DNA of 64,000 bases from Clostridiales bacterium. Lineage in GTDB: Bacteria; Bacillota; Clostridia; Oscillospirales; Oscillospiraceae. Below, one piece after another: positions 53,803-61,858 of the stretch. Every line of letters starts with the position of its first letter. Within the stretch, counting starts at the first letter, position 1. The stretch is taken from NCBI GenBank assembly GCA_022782265.1, contig JALFOM010000148.1, positions 1 through 64,000 on the forward strand. Reading direction: 5' to 3'. Made by a program: the position numbers and the translations under genes. The notes under the pieces were generated by a model that did no database searches, was not told where the DNA came from, and saw nothing but the letters and a program-made list of their open reading frames with translations.

Positions 53803-56134
53803 TTTGCCCTCCTATGCTGAAATGAATTTCCACATCCTCCGTCTGCGCCGTGCTGATGCGCAGGCTGCCCCGGCCGGTCAGGCCGGTGGTTTTCACATAG
53901 CAGCCGCACATGCCGCCCTCCGCCGTCACCGTGTCGGGGCCCACAAGGGCGATCTGACCCTCAGCCCGCAGATGTACCGGCAGCTGGGCGTAGACCGCCG
54001 GATTGTCATACTCATCCAGCAGCCGGATCCGCACCGCCGCCATGTCGTAGCGGTCGCCCTCAGTTAGGGCGGTCTGGCTGACTTTGACTTCCAGGCGCAG
54101 TGTCTTGCCCGGGCAGCAGATACGCTCCGCCACAGTGACGCCCTGTTTCTTCGCCGCAAAGCGCCAGCGGGTGGCCTCGCCGCCCCAGTTGCCCACATAT
54201 TTGCCGTAAAGGTCCACGCCGTCCTGCATGCTCATCCTGTAGCGGACCATCGCCAGGAGCATCCGCAGCTTGTCGGAAAGGGGCATGTTGGCCAGGCCGT
54301 GCTTTCCCGCCGAGACCAGACAGCGGCGCAGAAGCTCCGCCTTTTTCGGCCCAAAGCCCTCCTGGGTCTCCAGCAGACGGCCGATGGTGTCGTCCACCGG
54401 GATGGGGCCGTGGGGCAGGCCCTTCCAGCCCCGGGGCCTGAAGGTGGTTACAAGGCAGTCGTTTTTGTACAGCTCCACCTCGTCGGCGTTGGTGAAGAGC
54501 CAGGGGCTGCCGATCTGGCCCGCCGGGTAGTCGCCGATGTCCATGGAGGAGCCTATTTCCAGTACCGGCGCCTCCTCGCCCTGACTGGCGTAAAAGGCGG
54601 CGGCCAGCTTGGGATTGCGGAAAGCGTCCATCACCCCGTGGTAGCACACCCGGTCCCCGGAGCCGAAGTCCCGGTGGGTGGGGTAGTCAAACATGCACCA
54701 GCCGAAGCAGCCCGCGTGACCGCCGGAGGCCATGGCCGCATCCTGCACCCGGGCGTGGCGCAGGGCCTGTTCCTGCCGCCGCTCCCAGGGGTCAAAGGGC
54801 TTGGTGGGGTACATGTGGCCGTTGCACTCGGAGATCAGCAGGGCCTTGTCCATGTCCGGCGTGACCTTGTTTTTGGGCTTGGCCCCCGGATTATCGCCGG
54901 TGTGGGAGAAGTCGTTATAGGCGTACACATCCTCCAAAAGATGGCTCTTTTCCAGATAGCGCACGCCGGTGGTGGGGCGGCTGGGGTCCAGCTCATGGGC
55001 GATGGCGTTGGTGCGGCGGTAAAATTCGTCGTCGTCCAGGCTCTCGTTGATCCGCACGCCCCAGAGAATGATGCTGGGGTGGTTCCGGTACTGGAGCACC
55101 ATCTCCCGGGTGTTCTCACAGGCCTGCTCCTTCCACTTTTCGTCCCCGATGTGCTGCCAGCCGGGGATCTCGGTGAACACCAGCAGACCCTGACGGTCGC
55201 ACTCGTCGATAAAATACCGGCTCTGGGGGTAGTGGGAGGTGCGGACGGCGTTGCACTGAAGCTCGTGCCGCAGAATCCGGGCGTCCTCCCGCTGCAGATG
55301 CTCCGGGGCGGCGTAGCCGATGGTGGGATAGCACTGATGCCGGTTCAGGCCCCGGAGGAAGGTCTTTTTCCCGTTTAAATAAAAGCCGTCGGCCTTAAAT
55401 GCAATGCTGCGAAAACCGAAAGTCTCCCGCAGGGAGTCAATGACCGCGCCGTGTTCGTCCAGAAGCTCCACCACGCAGGTATAGAGCGTGGGGCTGTCAC
55501 AGTCCCAGAGCCGGGCCCCCGGTACGCAAAGCTCCAGTTCCCTGCCGCCTTCAGCCTCCGCGGCGGTGTTCCCGTCCGGGTCAAGGATCCGGACACGGGC
55601 GGCGCGGCCTTCCGTGGTCAGCGCCACATGCACCCGGTCCATGGCGGGGGTGGTGATGTAAATGTCTTCGATATACTGCTGCTCCCGGACATCCAGCCAG
55701 ACCTCCCGGTAAAGCCCGCCGTAGGTCAGGTAGTCGATCACATGGCCGAAGGGCGGAATCTCCCCGTTCTCCCGGCAGTCCAGACGCACCGAGACCAGAT
55801 TTTCGCCGCCGTAGCGGACCAGCTCCGTGATCTCCGCCCGGAAAGCGGTATAGCCGCAGCGGTGGACGGCGCACGCAACGCCGTTGAGGTACACCGTGGC
55901 GATGTGGGCCGCCCCGTCAAAGCGGAGAAAGAGCCGCTTGCCCCGGTACGCCTCCGGGATGGGCAGCCTGCGCCGGTAGCCGCAGATCATCTCGTAATCC
56001 TCAGGCCCGGCGTAGTGCAAAGGCACTTCCTTTACCGTGTGGGGCAGGCGGACGCGCTCCGCCTCACCCAACCCGGCCTGAAATTTTTCGGACCAGTGGG
56101 GCGTAAACTCCCAGTTGTTGCAGATGCAGATCAT
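53780..56134 (-). CDS. Glycoside hydrolase family 2 protein (beta-galactosidase/glucuronidase-like)
   Basis: A 784-aa cytoplasmic enzyme with GH2 layout: a sugar-binding domain (RLFLRFDGAAHIATVYLNG), an immunoglobulin-like middle and a TIM barrel. The acid/base Glu is in WGVRINESLDDD and the nucleophile Glu in LISECNGH. The C-terminal domain resembles that of glycan-degrading GH2 enzymes. The start is at MICICNN after GGGAGG. It is coupled to GH36, suggesting joint breakdown of a galactose- or uronate-containing glycan. Confidence 0.88.
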   Translation of the reverse strand: MICICNNWEFTPHWSEKFQAGLGEAERVRLPHTVKEVPLHYAGPEDYEMICGYRRRLPIPEAYRGKRLFLRFDGAAHIATVYLNGVACAVHRCGYTAFRAEITELVRYGGENLVSVRLDCRENGEIPPFGHVIDYLTYGGLYREVWLDVREQQYIEDIYITTPAMDRVHVALTTEGRAARVRILDPDGNTAAEAEGGRELELCVPGARLWDCDSPTLYTCVVELLDEHGAVIDSLRETFGFRSIAFKADGFYLNGKKTFLRGLNRHQCYPTIGYAAPEHLQREDARILRHELQCNAVRTSHYPQSRYFIDECDRQGLLVFTEIPGWQHIGDEKWKEQACENTREMVLQYRNHPSIILWGVRINESLDDDEFYRRTNAIAHELDPSRPTTGVRYLEKSHLLEDVYAYNDFSHTGDNPGAKPKNKVTPDMDKALLISECNGHMYPTKPFDPWERRQEQALRHARVQDAAMASGGHAGCFGWCMFDYPTHRDFGSGDRVCYHGVMDAFRNPKLAAAFYASQGEEAPVLEIGSSMDIGDYPAGQIGSPWLFTNADEVELYKNDCLVTTFRPRGWKGLPHGPIPVDDTIGRLLETQEGFGPKKAELLRRCLVSAGKHGLANMPLSDKLRMLLAMVRYRMSMQDGVDLYGKYVGNWGGEATRWRFAAKKQGVTVAERICCPGKTLRLEVKVSQTALTEGDRYDMAAVRIRLLDEYDNPAVYAQLPVHLRAEGQIALVGPDTVTAEGGMCGCYVKTTGLTGRGSLRISTAQTEDVEIHFSIGGQNETGIHH

Positions 56135-56135
56135 A

Positions 56136-57062
56136 TTATTTTCCTCCCTCAGCCGAGGATAGAAAATCAATGGTACTTTTGCAGAGATATTCAATGTTCC
56201 CCTCGTCGAAAACCCTGTCCCGCCCGGTGTGGATGCGGTCCAGATACAGCCCCAGCAGCGGCAGCTTTTTCATGGCCGCCACCGCCGCGCTCAGGGGGAA
56301 GCCCGCCTGGTCGGAGGGGTACATGGCCGAGGAGGATTTTTCCATGTGGACGGTCTTTTCTTCCGTGCAGGGAAAGGCGGCCTCCAGCCTGCCGCCGTAT
56401 TTCTTCCGGGCGGCCCTGTTGAGCACCAGGAGAATGTGGTCCCCGTCGGACACGCAGTCAAAGTTCAAAATCAGCTTGTCCTTCAGCTCTTTCTGGTGGA
56501 GCTTTCGGAAAAAAGCGGAGCCCAGAAGCCCGTTCTCCTCGTTGTCGAAGAAGACGAACAGTACCTTTTTCTGCAGCTCCTCCGGCATCCGCTCCATCAG
56601 CTCGCAGAGGGTGATCACGCCGGAGGTGTTGTCGTTGGCGGTGTGCTTGTTGGGCACGCCCAGGAAGAATACCGCAACGATCAGGCCGATGATCAGAATG
56701 AGCGACGCCCAGTAGTGGACGAAAAAGCTGTCCGTCACCAGGGCCAGCAGCAGATTGAGGCCGAAGGCGATGAGGAAAAAGGGGATGCAGATCAGTACGC
56801 TGTACAGCACCGTGATCAGAACGTTTTTCGGCATGATGAAGTTGGGAAAGGGCAGGGCGGCGCAGGTGTCGTAATGGGCGGAGAGGATGAACTCCGCCGT
56901 CTCCCAGTCTCCGGCCACCAGGTTGCGGTTGTGGATGATTTTGGACTCCTCCACCCGCAGCGCGGGAAAATGGGACTGCATGAGACGGATAAACGCAAGC
57001 TTCTGCTTTTTGGTTTTGCGCACCTGCCAGTCAGACAGGATCAGCTGAGAAAATGAGGTCAT
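56136..57062 (-). CDS. Membrane-bound M28-family metallopeptidase
   Basis: A 308-aa M28 zinc peptidase with its metal ligands in order: His in SAHYDTC, Asp in ANDNTSG, the Glu pair in FDNEENGLLGS and Asp in LNFDCVSDGDH. Two or three membrane helices (LITVLYSVLICIPFFLIAFGLNLLLALV) interrupt the fold between the first and second ligands, an insertion typical of membrane-bound members. The start is at MTSFSQL after AAGGAG. It lies within the acetyltransferase/glycosidase operon; its peptide substrate is unknown. Confidence 0.87.
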   Translation of the reverse strand: MTSFSQLILSDWQVRKTKKQKLAFIRLMQSHFPALRVEESKIIHNRNLVAGDWETAEFILSAHYDTCAALPFPNFIMPKNVLITVLYSVLICIPFFLIAFGLNLLLALVTDSFFVHYWASLILIIGLIVAVFFLGVPNKHTANDNTSGVITLCELMERMPEELQKKVLFVFFDNEENGLLGSAFFRKLHQKELKDKLILNFDCVSDGDHILLVLNRAARKKYGGRLEAAFPCTEEKTVHMEKSSSAMYPSDQAGFPLSAAVAAMKKLPLLGLYLDRIHTGRDRVFDEGNIEYLCKSTIDFLSSAEGGK

Positions 57063-57073
57063 GATAAGCTCCT

Positions 57074-57697
57074 TTACAGTGCTTCGATCAGACGGCACAG
57101 CTCCTCGTTGAAGCGGCCCAGATGGACCCCGTCGATAAAGCGGTGGTTGATCTCCAGGGAGATGTGCAGCTGCTTTCTGCCGTTTACGTCAATGTATTTG
57201 CCCCAGGCGATGCGGGGGATGGCGTCATCCGGGTCCAGATTCCGCTCGTTGGTCAGCCCGGTCACGTCCATCCAGGGCAGACAGGAGAAATAGATCAGGT
57301 CGTTGGTCTCCGCGGTCGGGTCGAAAAAGAAATGCTGGCTCGCGCTCCTGGCCTTTGCGGCGCGGCAGAAGTCGTCAAGGCTGCCCTCGCAGGGCACAAA
57401 CACCATGCGGAAAAGCTCGCTGCCCTTCTCCAGGTCGGTGAAGCTGGGCTGGCGCTTGTCGTACATGCGCACCTTCCCGTCCTCGATGGTGTAGAGAAAG
57501 GCCTCCACCCGGTTCACGGCCTGAGTGCAGAGGTACACCAGCGCGTAGTAAAAGGACAGCTCCCGCTCCTTGACGTAGCGGTAAAGGTTTGTCACATCCA
57601 GCGTAAAGGTGACGCTGTAAAAGGGGTTGGAGATGGGGGAGAAGAAGTCATAGATCTCCCTGCGCGGCCAGGTGTTCATGTCGATATCTCTGATCAT
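57074..57697 (-). CDS. Chloramphenicol acetyltransferase-like protein
   Basis: A 207-aa CAT-fold protein: typical CAT blocks NPFYSVTFTLDVTNLYRY, LSFYYALVYLCTQAVN and the active-site motif HRFIDGVHLG (HxxxDG, catalytic His retained; the first His of the usual HHxxxDG is Asn). The trimeric fold would acetylate a small hydroxylated molecule from acetyl-CoA. Resistance to chloramphenicol is possible but unproven. The start is at MIRDIDM after GGAG. Second gene of the operon behind promoter cassette copy 1. Confidence 0.82.
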   Translation of the reverse strand: MIRDIDMNTWPRREIYDFFSPISNPFYSVTFTLDVTNLYRYVKERELSFYYALVYLCTQAVNRVEAFLYTIEDGKVRMYDKRQPSFTDLEKGSELFRMVFVPCEGSLDDFCRAAKARSASQHFFFDPTAETNDLIYFSCLPWMDVTGLTNERNLDPDDAIPRIAWGKYIDVNGRKQLHISLEINHRFIDGVHLGRFNEELCRLIEAL

Positions 57698-57702
57698 ATG
57701 GT

Positions 57703-58212
57703 TCACTCCAATTTTTCTTCAAGAACTTCGTTCCAGTAATAATCAATTCGCGTATAATCGATCTCGATCCAACAGTCCATATGGGATCTCTTTGTATAGA
57801 TGATGCAGTGGTACATCGCCGACAGGGACTGCGTGTATTTGCAAAGAAACTCCAGCTTCCACTTTTTGCTGTGGATCTTTTTAATGAGGGTATTCACATT
57901 GATCTCTTTTGCTGTCGTGAAACCGAAGCCAGAGAAGAAACGGTGCCTCTTTAACAGGCAGATTGTCAGGTCATCTTCCGGCGAGTGGGAAAACAGCTCC
58001 ATGCTGACGCGGCTGGCGGAGGTGCCGCAGACCTGGTTATAGGGGTTCTTTTCGTCCTGAGGCAAAAGACGAAAGCCGCCGGGAAAATCAAAAATCAGTT
58101 TCCCGTCCTCAACGTGCAGATCCTCGGCTACACAGTCGTGAAGCGTGGGGACAAGCCCCTCCTCCGGGAATTTGGTATCCAGAACGCTGTGGAATTTCCA
58201 GGCCTGATCCAT
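57703..58212 (-). CDS. Hypothetical protein, first gene of mixed operon
   Basis: A 169-aa soluble protein with no recognised domain; it is rich in aromatic residues and charged pairs and has no signal peptide or membrane helix. CAGGAGGG precedes the ATG. It lies five bases before the CAT-like gene, directly downstream of promoter cassette copy 1 and divergent from the HTH/zinc-ribbon regulator. A small cytoplasmic immunity-type or scaffold protein is possible, but nothing in the sequence decides. Confidence 0.6.
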   Translation of the reverse strand: MDQAWKFHSVLDTKFPEEGLVPTLHDCVAEDLHVEDGKLIFDFPGGFRLLPQDEKNPYNQVCGTSASRVSMELFSHSPEDDLTICLLKRHRFFSGFGFTTAKEINVNTLIKKIHSKKWKLEFLCKYTQSLSAMYHCIIYTKRSHMDCWIEIDYTRIDYYWNEVLEEKLE

Positions 58213-58226
58213 GCCTTATCCCTCCT

Positions 58227-58284
58227 GAAAAACTTTGGCTGTATTTAGGGCCATTTTATCATAGACACCGCTTTTCCGCAATCT
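58227..58284 (-). promoter_or_regulatory. Duplicated promoter cassette, copy 1
   Basis: A 58-bp unit found again at 59414-59471 with 55 of 58 identical bases. Minus strand promoter: TTGCGG (58276-58281), 17-base spacer, TAAAAT (58253-58258). It drives the five-gene operon starting at 58212. Confidence 0.8.
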
Positions 58285-58395
58285 CCCCGCGCTGATGGAA
58301 GCGGCGTTTTTACAGGCTGGGGAGAAAACCGCAACAGCCTGTTGCTTGGCTTTCCGGGGCAGGGATGGTATAATCTCCGTGAGGTGGTGATCCAT

Positions 58396-58845
58396 ATGGA
58401 AACAAAGGATGTCATAAAGGAACTCAGGACCCGGAAAGGCTATTCTCAGGACGAGCTGGCGGAGAAGATCCATGTCACCCGGCAGGCGGTATCCCGCTGG
58501 GAAACCGGCGAGACCCTGCCGAATACGGAGACGCTGAAATTGCTGTCACGGCTGTTTGACGTGACCATCAATACCCTTTTGGGCTCTCCCCGGAAGCTGA
58601 TCTGCCAATGCTGCGGTATGCCCCTGGATGATTCCACGACCAGCAGGGAAACGGACGGCGCATTCAATGAGCAGTATTGTAAATGGTGCTATGCCGGCGG
58701 GAAGTTTGTGTACAGCGATCTGAAGGAGCTGACGGATTTTCTCGTTGGGCATATGGCCAATGAAAACTGGCCGACGGAGCAGGCGCGGGCTTATTTTGAA
58801 GTGCAGCTGCCAAAGCTTCATTATTGGCAGCAGAGGGAGAAATGA
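58396..58845 (+). CDS. XRE regulator with C-terminal zinc-ribbon domain
   Basis: A 149-aa two-domain protein: an N-terminal helix-turn-helix (KELRTRKGYSQDELAEKIHVTRQAVSRWETG) and a C-terminal putative zinc ribbon with CQCCGMPLDD and YCKWCYAGGKF. The start is the ATG after GAGGTGGTG; the track start lies upstream. It sits between the two copies of the promoter cassette and divergent from the CAT-like operon, so it is the natural candidate to regulate both. Binding sites are not obvious. Confidence 0.85.
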   Translation: METKDVIKELRTRKGYSQDELAEKIHVTRQAVSRWETGETLPNTETLKLLSRLFDVTINTLLGSPRKLICQCCGMPLDDSTTSRETDGAFNEQYCKWCYAGGKFVYSDLKELTDFLVGHMANENWPTEQARAYFEVQLPKLHYWQQREK

Positions 58846-58872
58846 GCTGCCGCTTCCGGGCTGCATTCATAG

Positions 58873-58911
58873 AAAAAGCAGTACCCTGTCTGATGCAGGG
58901 TACTGCTTTTT
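58873..58911. terminator. Bidirectional terminator
   Basis: AAAAAGCAGTACCCTG-(7)-CAGGGTACTGCTTTTT stem between the convergent regulator and acetyltransferase genes. Confidence 0.9.
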
Positions 58912-58944
58912 CAGGCAAAAGATATCGGGTTTTGTATGCCTGTG

Positions 58945-59397
58945 CTACAGCTTTTTGGTAAAGCAGATGATCCGATTTGCCTCTTCAAAGCCGGCGGCGA
59001 GATGAAAACGCAGGCTCTGCGCATTGTCCAGCTCGCAGTCGCTGGCAAACTCCCGGCAGCCCTGTTGCCGCGCCCACGTTTCACAGGCGGAGAGAAGCCC
59101 GGCGGCGATGCCCTCGCGCCGGTGTTCTTCCTGCACATAGATGCCCTCCAGATAGCCCACGGGGCTTGTGCTCGTCCCCTCCACATAGTCATGCCGGAGC
59201 GCGCACTGGGCAAAGCCCACAGGCAATTCGCCCGCCCGGGCCAGAAAGAACGCCACCTTGTTTTCCGTCATGAGCAGGGAAAACTCCTGCGCCAGTGCTT
59301 CCGCCTGATGCTCCGGCCAGAGCAGTACGGCCAAACTTGCGAGAATATGCAGATCGCCCGTCCCGGCCTTTTCAAAGCACAGCGGCTCATTATTCAT
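58945..59397 (-). CDS. GNAT acetyltransferase resembling AAC(6')
   Basis: A 150-aa GNAT protein. The segments YVEGTSTSPVGYLEGIYV, HRREGIAAGLL (acetyl-CoA loop), EFASDCELDNAQSLRFH and FEEANRIICFTKKL match the aminoglycoside 6'-N-acetyltransferase group, as remembered from family patterns. It could acetylate aminoglycosides or a related natural amine. It is transcribed from promoter cassette copy 2 and ends at a terminator. No other resistance genes or mobile elements surround it. Confidence 0.82.
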   Translation of the reverse strand: MNNEPLCFEKAGTGDLHILASLAVLLWPEHQAEALAQEFSLLMTENKVAFFLARAGELPVGFAQCALRHDYVEGTSTSPVGYLEGIYVQEEHRREGIAAGLLSACETWARQQGCREFASDCELDNAQSLRFHLAAGFEEANRIICFTKKL

Positions 59398-59413
59398 GTC
59401 TGTATACCCCTCC

Positions 59414-59471
59414 GAAAAACTTTGGCTATATTTAGAGCCATTTTATCATAGACACCACTTTTCCGCAATCT
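59414..59471 (-). promoter_or_regulatory. Duplicated promoter cassette, copy 2
   Basis: Same 58-bp unit as 58227-58284, differing at three positions, all G in copy 1 and A in copy 2 on the plus strand. Promoter: TTGCGG (59463-59468), 17-base spacer, TAAAAT (59440-59445), upstream of the AAC(6')-like gene. Confidence 0.8.
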
Positions 59472-59747
59472 TCCATAATAAAATAGCCTGCCAAAGGCAG
59501 ACTGAAGTGGATTTTTACAACCAAGAAGGGATTCGCTTGCATTCTCTTTTCGCGGTGGCGAAAAGAGAATAAATGAGTTCGCCAGTGTTTGCACTGGCTC
59601 ACGAAAGCCCCACCGGGGCTTTCGGACATGATTCGAATCCCCAAAAGGAAAAAACGTACTTTCCAAAACTGCATGGGGAGAGCGCGAGAGGGGAGGGTAT
59701 GACCCTCTCGCAAAAATTGAGCGAAGCGGATAATTTCGCCGCAGGCG
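59472..59747. other. Hairpin-dense stretch upstream of cassette copy 2
   Basis: No gene is seen. An ATTCTCTTTTCGC-ggtg-GCGAAAAGAGAAT perfect 13-bp stem (59541-59570) is followed by GCCAGTG/CACTGGC, CGAAAGCCCC/GGGGCTTTCG and GAGAGGG/CCCTCTC pairs. GATTCGAATC (59631-59640) resembles a tRNA T-loop. Confidence 0.55.
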
Positions 59748-59806
59748 CTTCTCCGCCACAAAAAAAGTCCCGCCTGTTGGCGGGACATTTTTTTGTGGCG
59801 GAGAAG
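59748..59806 (-). terminator. Giant terminator hairpin including tRNA-Ser 3' end
   Basis: GTCCCGCC-tgtt-GGCGGGAC with T-runs is the terminator core. The arms continue outward through A/T runs into CTTCTCCGCCAC and its complement; the right arm is the tRNA-Ser acceptor end itself. The total inverted repeat is 27-28 bases per arm. Confidence 0.85.
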
Positions 59807-59887
59807 AAGGGATTCGAACCCTTGATACCCTTATGGGGTATACACGATTTCCAATCGTGCGCGCTCGACCAACTACGCGACTTCTCC
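59796..59887 (-). tRNA. tRNA-Ser (anticodon GGA)
   Basis: A 92-base class II tRNA including encoded CCA. The acceptor stem GGAGAAG/CTTCTCC, anticodon loop TTGGAAA on stem CACGA/TCGTG, long variable arm TATACCC...GGGTATC and T-arm GGGTTCGAATCCC are all complete. It reads UCC/UCU codons. Confidence 0.97.
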
Positions 59888-60064
59888 ACGTTTGCTCAAG
59901 ATGAAAGCAGATATTCACTTGTCAGCTTAGCTATTATAATGCAGGAACGCCTCAAAGTCAAGGAATATTTTCTTTTTTTGCAGAAAAGTTCTCCGGCGCA
60001 TATTATTTCCGTCCCCTGCGCAAAATACAGGTAAAACTCCGGGATGAAAGGGAGACAGACGGAC

Positions 60065-60502
60065 ATGAAAATGACCAACGACGAATACAAAAAATACAGT
60101 GAGCGCCACGCGCCCCGCTCCTCCGTAGGGCCCCACATGCTCTGGGCCTTTGTGGTAGGCGGACTGATCTGCTGCTTCGGCCAGTTTTTGCTGAACCTTT
60201 ACAGCGCGGCAGGGCTGGACAAGGAGACGGCGGCCACCGCCACTTCCGTCAGCCTGGTGTTTCTGGGCGCACTGTTTACAGGCCTGGGGCTCTATGACAA
60301 GCTGGCGGCGAAGGCCGGGGCCGGCACGCTGGTGCCCATCACCGGTTTTTCCAACTCCGTGGCGGCCCCGGCGCTGGAATTCAAGACCGAGGGCCTTGTC
60401 ACCGGCACGGCGGCAAAGATGTTCATCATCGCCGGGCCTGTGATCGTCTACGGCATCAGCGCCAGCGTGATCTACGGACTGATTCTGTGTCTGATCGGAT
60501 AG
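60065..60502 (+). CDS. spoVAC: Stage V sporulation protein AC
   Basis: A 145-aa membrane protein, SpoVAC: conserved MLWAFVVGGLICCFGQFLLNLY, then TSVSLVFLGALFTGLGLYDKLAAKAGAGTLVPITGFSNSVAAPALEFKTEG. It helps move dipicolinic acid into the forespore and acts as a channel in germination. The start is the ATG after GGGAGACAGACGGAC. The usual next genes spoVAD and spoVAE do not follow; a 48-aa charged protein does. Confidence 0.94.
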   Translation: MKMTNDEYKKYSERHAPRSSVGPHMLWAFVVGGLICCFGQFLLNLYSAAGLDKETAATATSVSLVFLGALFTGLGLYDKLAAKAGAGTLVPITGFSNSVAAPALEFKTEGLVTGTAAKMFIIAGPVIVYGISASVIYGLILCLIG

Positions 60503-60511
60503 GAGAAGAAA

Positions 60512-60658
60512 ATGGCAAAGAAGAAGGAAAAGGACGAGAGAAAGCCCGCTCCGGTGGAGACCGGCTTTGACGAGCGCGGCAGAAAGCGCAGCAAAGGGGA
60601 CAGCCCCTGGGAGCGGGAATCCGACGCCCCCGACGGCGTTTCCGGCAACTGGAGCTGA
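60512..60658 (+). CDS. Small charged protein after spoVAC
   Basis: A 48-aa ORF missing from the track, starting MAKKKEKDERKPAPVETG and ending APDGVSGNWS. AGGAG lies six bases before the ATG and a terminator follows the stop, so it probably shares the spoVAC transcript. It has no Cys and no membrane helix; possibly a small spore protein. Function unknown. Confidence 0.6.
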   Translation: MAKKKEKDERKPAPVETGFDERGRKRSKGDSPWERESDAPDGVSGNWS

Positions 60659-60667
60659 TTACACGTT

Positions 60668-60696
60668 AGCCTCCCCTGCGCAAGGGGAGGCTTTTT
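60668..60696 (+). terminator. Terminator of the spoVAC transcript
   Basis: AGCCTCCCCT-gcgca-AGGGGAGGCT stem followed by TTTT. Confidence 0.88.
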
Positions 60697-60816
60697 CCGG
60701 ACGCCCCCGTTCCCACCGTGCTTATTTACAGAGACACATATCACATCCGCAGGGAAAATAAAAGTACCGGCGGACGCGGTCATATCCGTTAAGATTCCCT
60801 TATACTATGGTAATAA

Positions 60817-61707
60817 CTACACGCTGTACATCTGCAGCAGGGTATTCTGGGCGCAGCTGATAAAACGCCTGATGATCCTGTCGTTCCTCCGGCGCTCGCT
60901 GGTGATGATGCCGATCTCCCGGTAGCCCGGCGGGTCGATGGGCACCACCTGCACATCGTCGGCCATGCTGCGCATCACCAGCTCAGACAGCATGGTCAGC
61001 CCCAGCCCGTGCTCCACCATGGAGACCAGGGCGGCATCGTCCAGATTGGTGTAGCGGATGTGGGGAGACACCTTGTGCTCCTGGGCGTTGAATACGGGCA
61101 TGATGTCCAGGTCAAAGCCAAGAGAGGGCATGAGAAATTCCTCGTCGGAAAAGCCGCTGACAGGAAAAACCCCGTTTTCCACCGGGTAGTCCTTGGGCAG
61201 CACTGCCACCAGAGGGTCTTTTTTTACGGAGATCCAGTCCAATCCGTGCCGCAGGGAGGGATGACAGCTTGCAAAGGCACAGTCCAGCTCACCGTTTCTG
61301 ACCAGGTCATGTATGCCCTTGTTGCCGCCCATGCTGATGGAGACGTCCGTGTCCGGGCAGATTTTCCTGAACTCCGTCAGTATGGAAGGCAGCCAGTGCC
61401 GCGCCACGCTGGAATAGGCGCCCACGCGGATGGAGCTGGCCCCGGCCTCCCGCAGATGCTGGGTGCTGACCTCCAGCCGGTCCGCCGCCTCCACAAAGGC
61501 ACGGATATCCGGCAGCAGACGCCTCCCGGCGGAGGAGAGCCGCACACCGCTTTTGCTGCGGATCAGAAGCCCAATACCGATTTCGTTTTCCAACGAATTC
61601 ATCATGTTCGTAAGACCCGCCTGGGTATAGCCCAGCTCCGCGGCGGCGGAGGTAAGGCTGCCCTTGTCTATGGCGGTAAGGAGCGCCTTGAACTTTTTGC
61701 TGTCCAT
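60817..61707 (-). CDS. LysR-family regulator divergent from NSS transporter
   Basis: A 296-aa LysR regulator: N-terminal helix-turn-helix (GSLTSAAAELGYTQAGLTNMMNSLENEIG) and a ligand-binding domain (SIRVGAYSSVARHWLPSILTEF). It is divergent from the sodium symporter and likely controls it in response to an amino acid or amine. Two TTCCTTATGA direct repeats lie in the shared region. Confidence 0.92.
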   Translation of the reverse strand: MDSKKFKALLTAIDKGSLTSAAAELGYTQAGLTNMMNSLENEIGIGLLIRSKSGVRLSSAGRRLLPDIRAFVEAADRLEVSTQHLREAGASSIRVGAYSSVARHWLPSILTEFRKICPDTDVSISMGGNKGIHDLVRNGELDCAFASCHPSLRHGLDWISVKKDPLVAVLPKDYPVENGVFPVSGFSDEEFLMPSLGFDLDIMPVFNAQEHKVSPHIRYTNLDDAALVSMVEHGLGLTMLSELVMRSMADDVQVVPIDPPGYREIGIITSERRRNDRIIRRFISCAQNTLLQMYSV

Positions 61708-61721
61708 GTTAATTATTTCAC

Positions 61722-61760
61722 TTCCTTATGATTCGACAATCCATAACAATTCCTTATGAT
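61722..61760. promoter_or_regulatory. Direct repeats between LysR and NSS genes
   Basis: TTCCTTATGAT occurs at 61722 and 61750 (exact 10-11 bases, 28 bp apart, nearly three helical turns). These are candidate LysR sites. Confidence 0.5.
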
Positions 61761-61858
61761 AAGTATAATAATATAGTGTTTGGAGAAATGCAAGACAAAT
61801 GTTAAAATAACATTAGTCACAAACCGTTAATTATTTTCGGGGAAAGAGGTTATTATCA

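Noticed and set aside
58945-59397. Proven aminoglycoside-resistance gene on a mobile element
   Set aside because: Sequence resembles AAC(6') but there is no integron, transposase or linked resistance gene; the substrate is unproven.
59628-59645. Second tRNA near 59.6 kb
   Set aside because: Only a T-loop-like GATTCGAATC is present; no acceptor or anticodon arms can be formed around it.
59394-59918. 174-aa minus-strand ORF
   Set aside because: It runs through the tRNA-Ser gene, its terminator and the promoter cassette; its resemblance to part of 58216-58473 only reflects the duplicated promoter.
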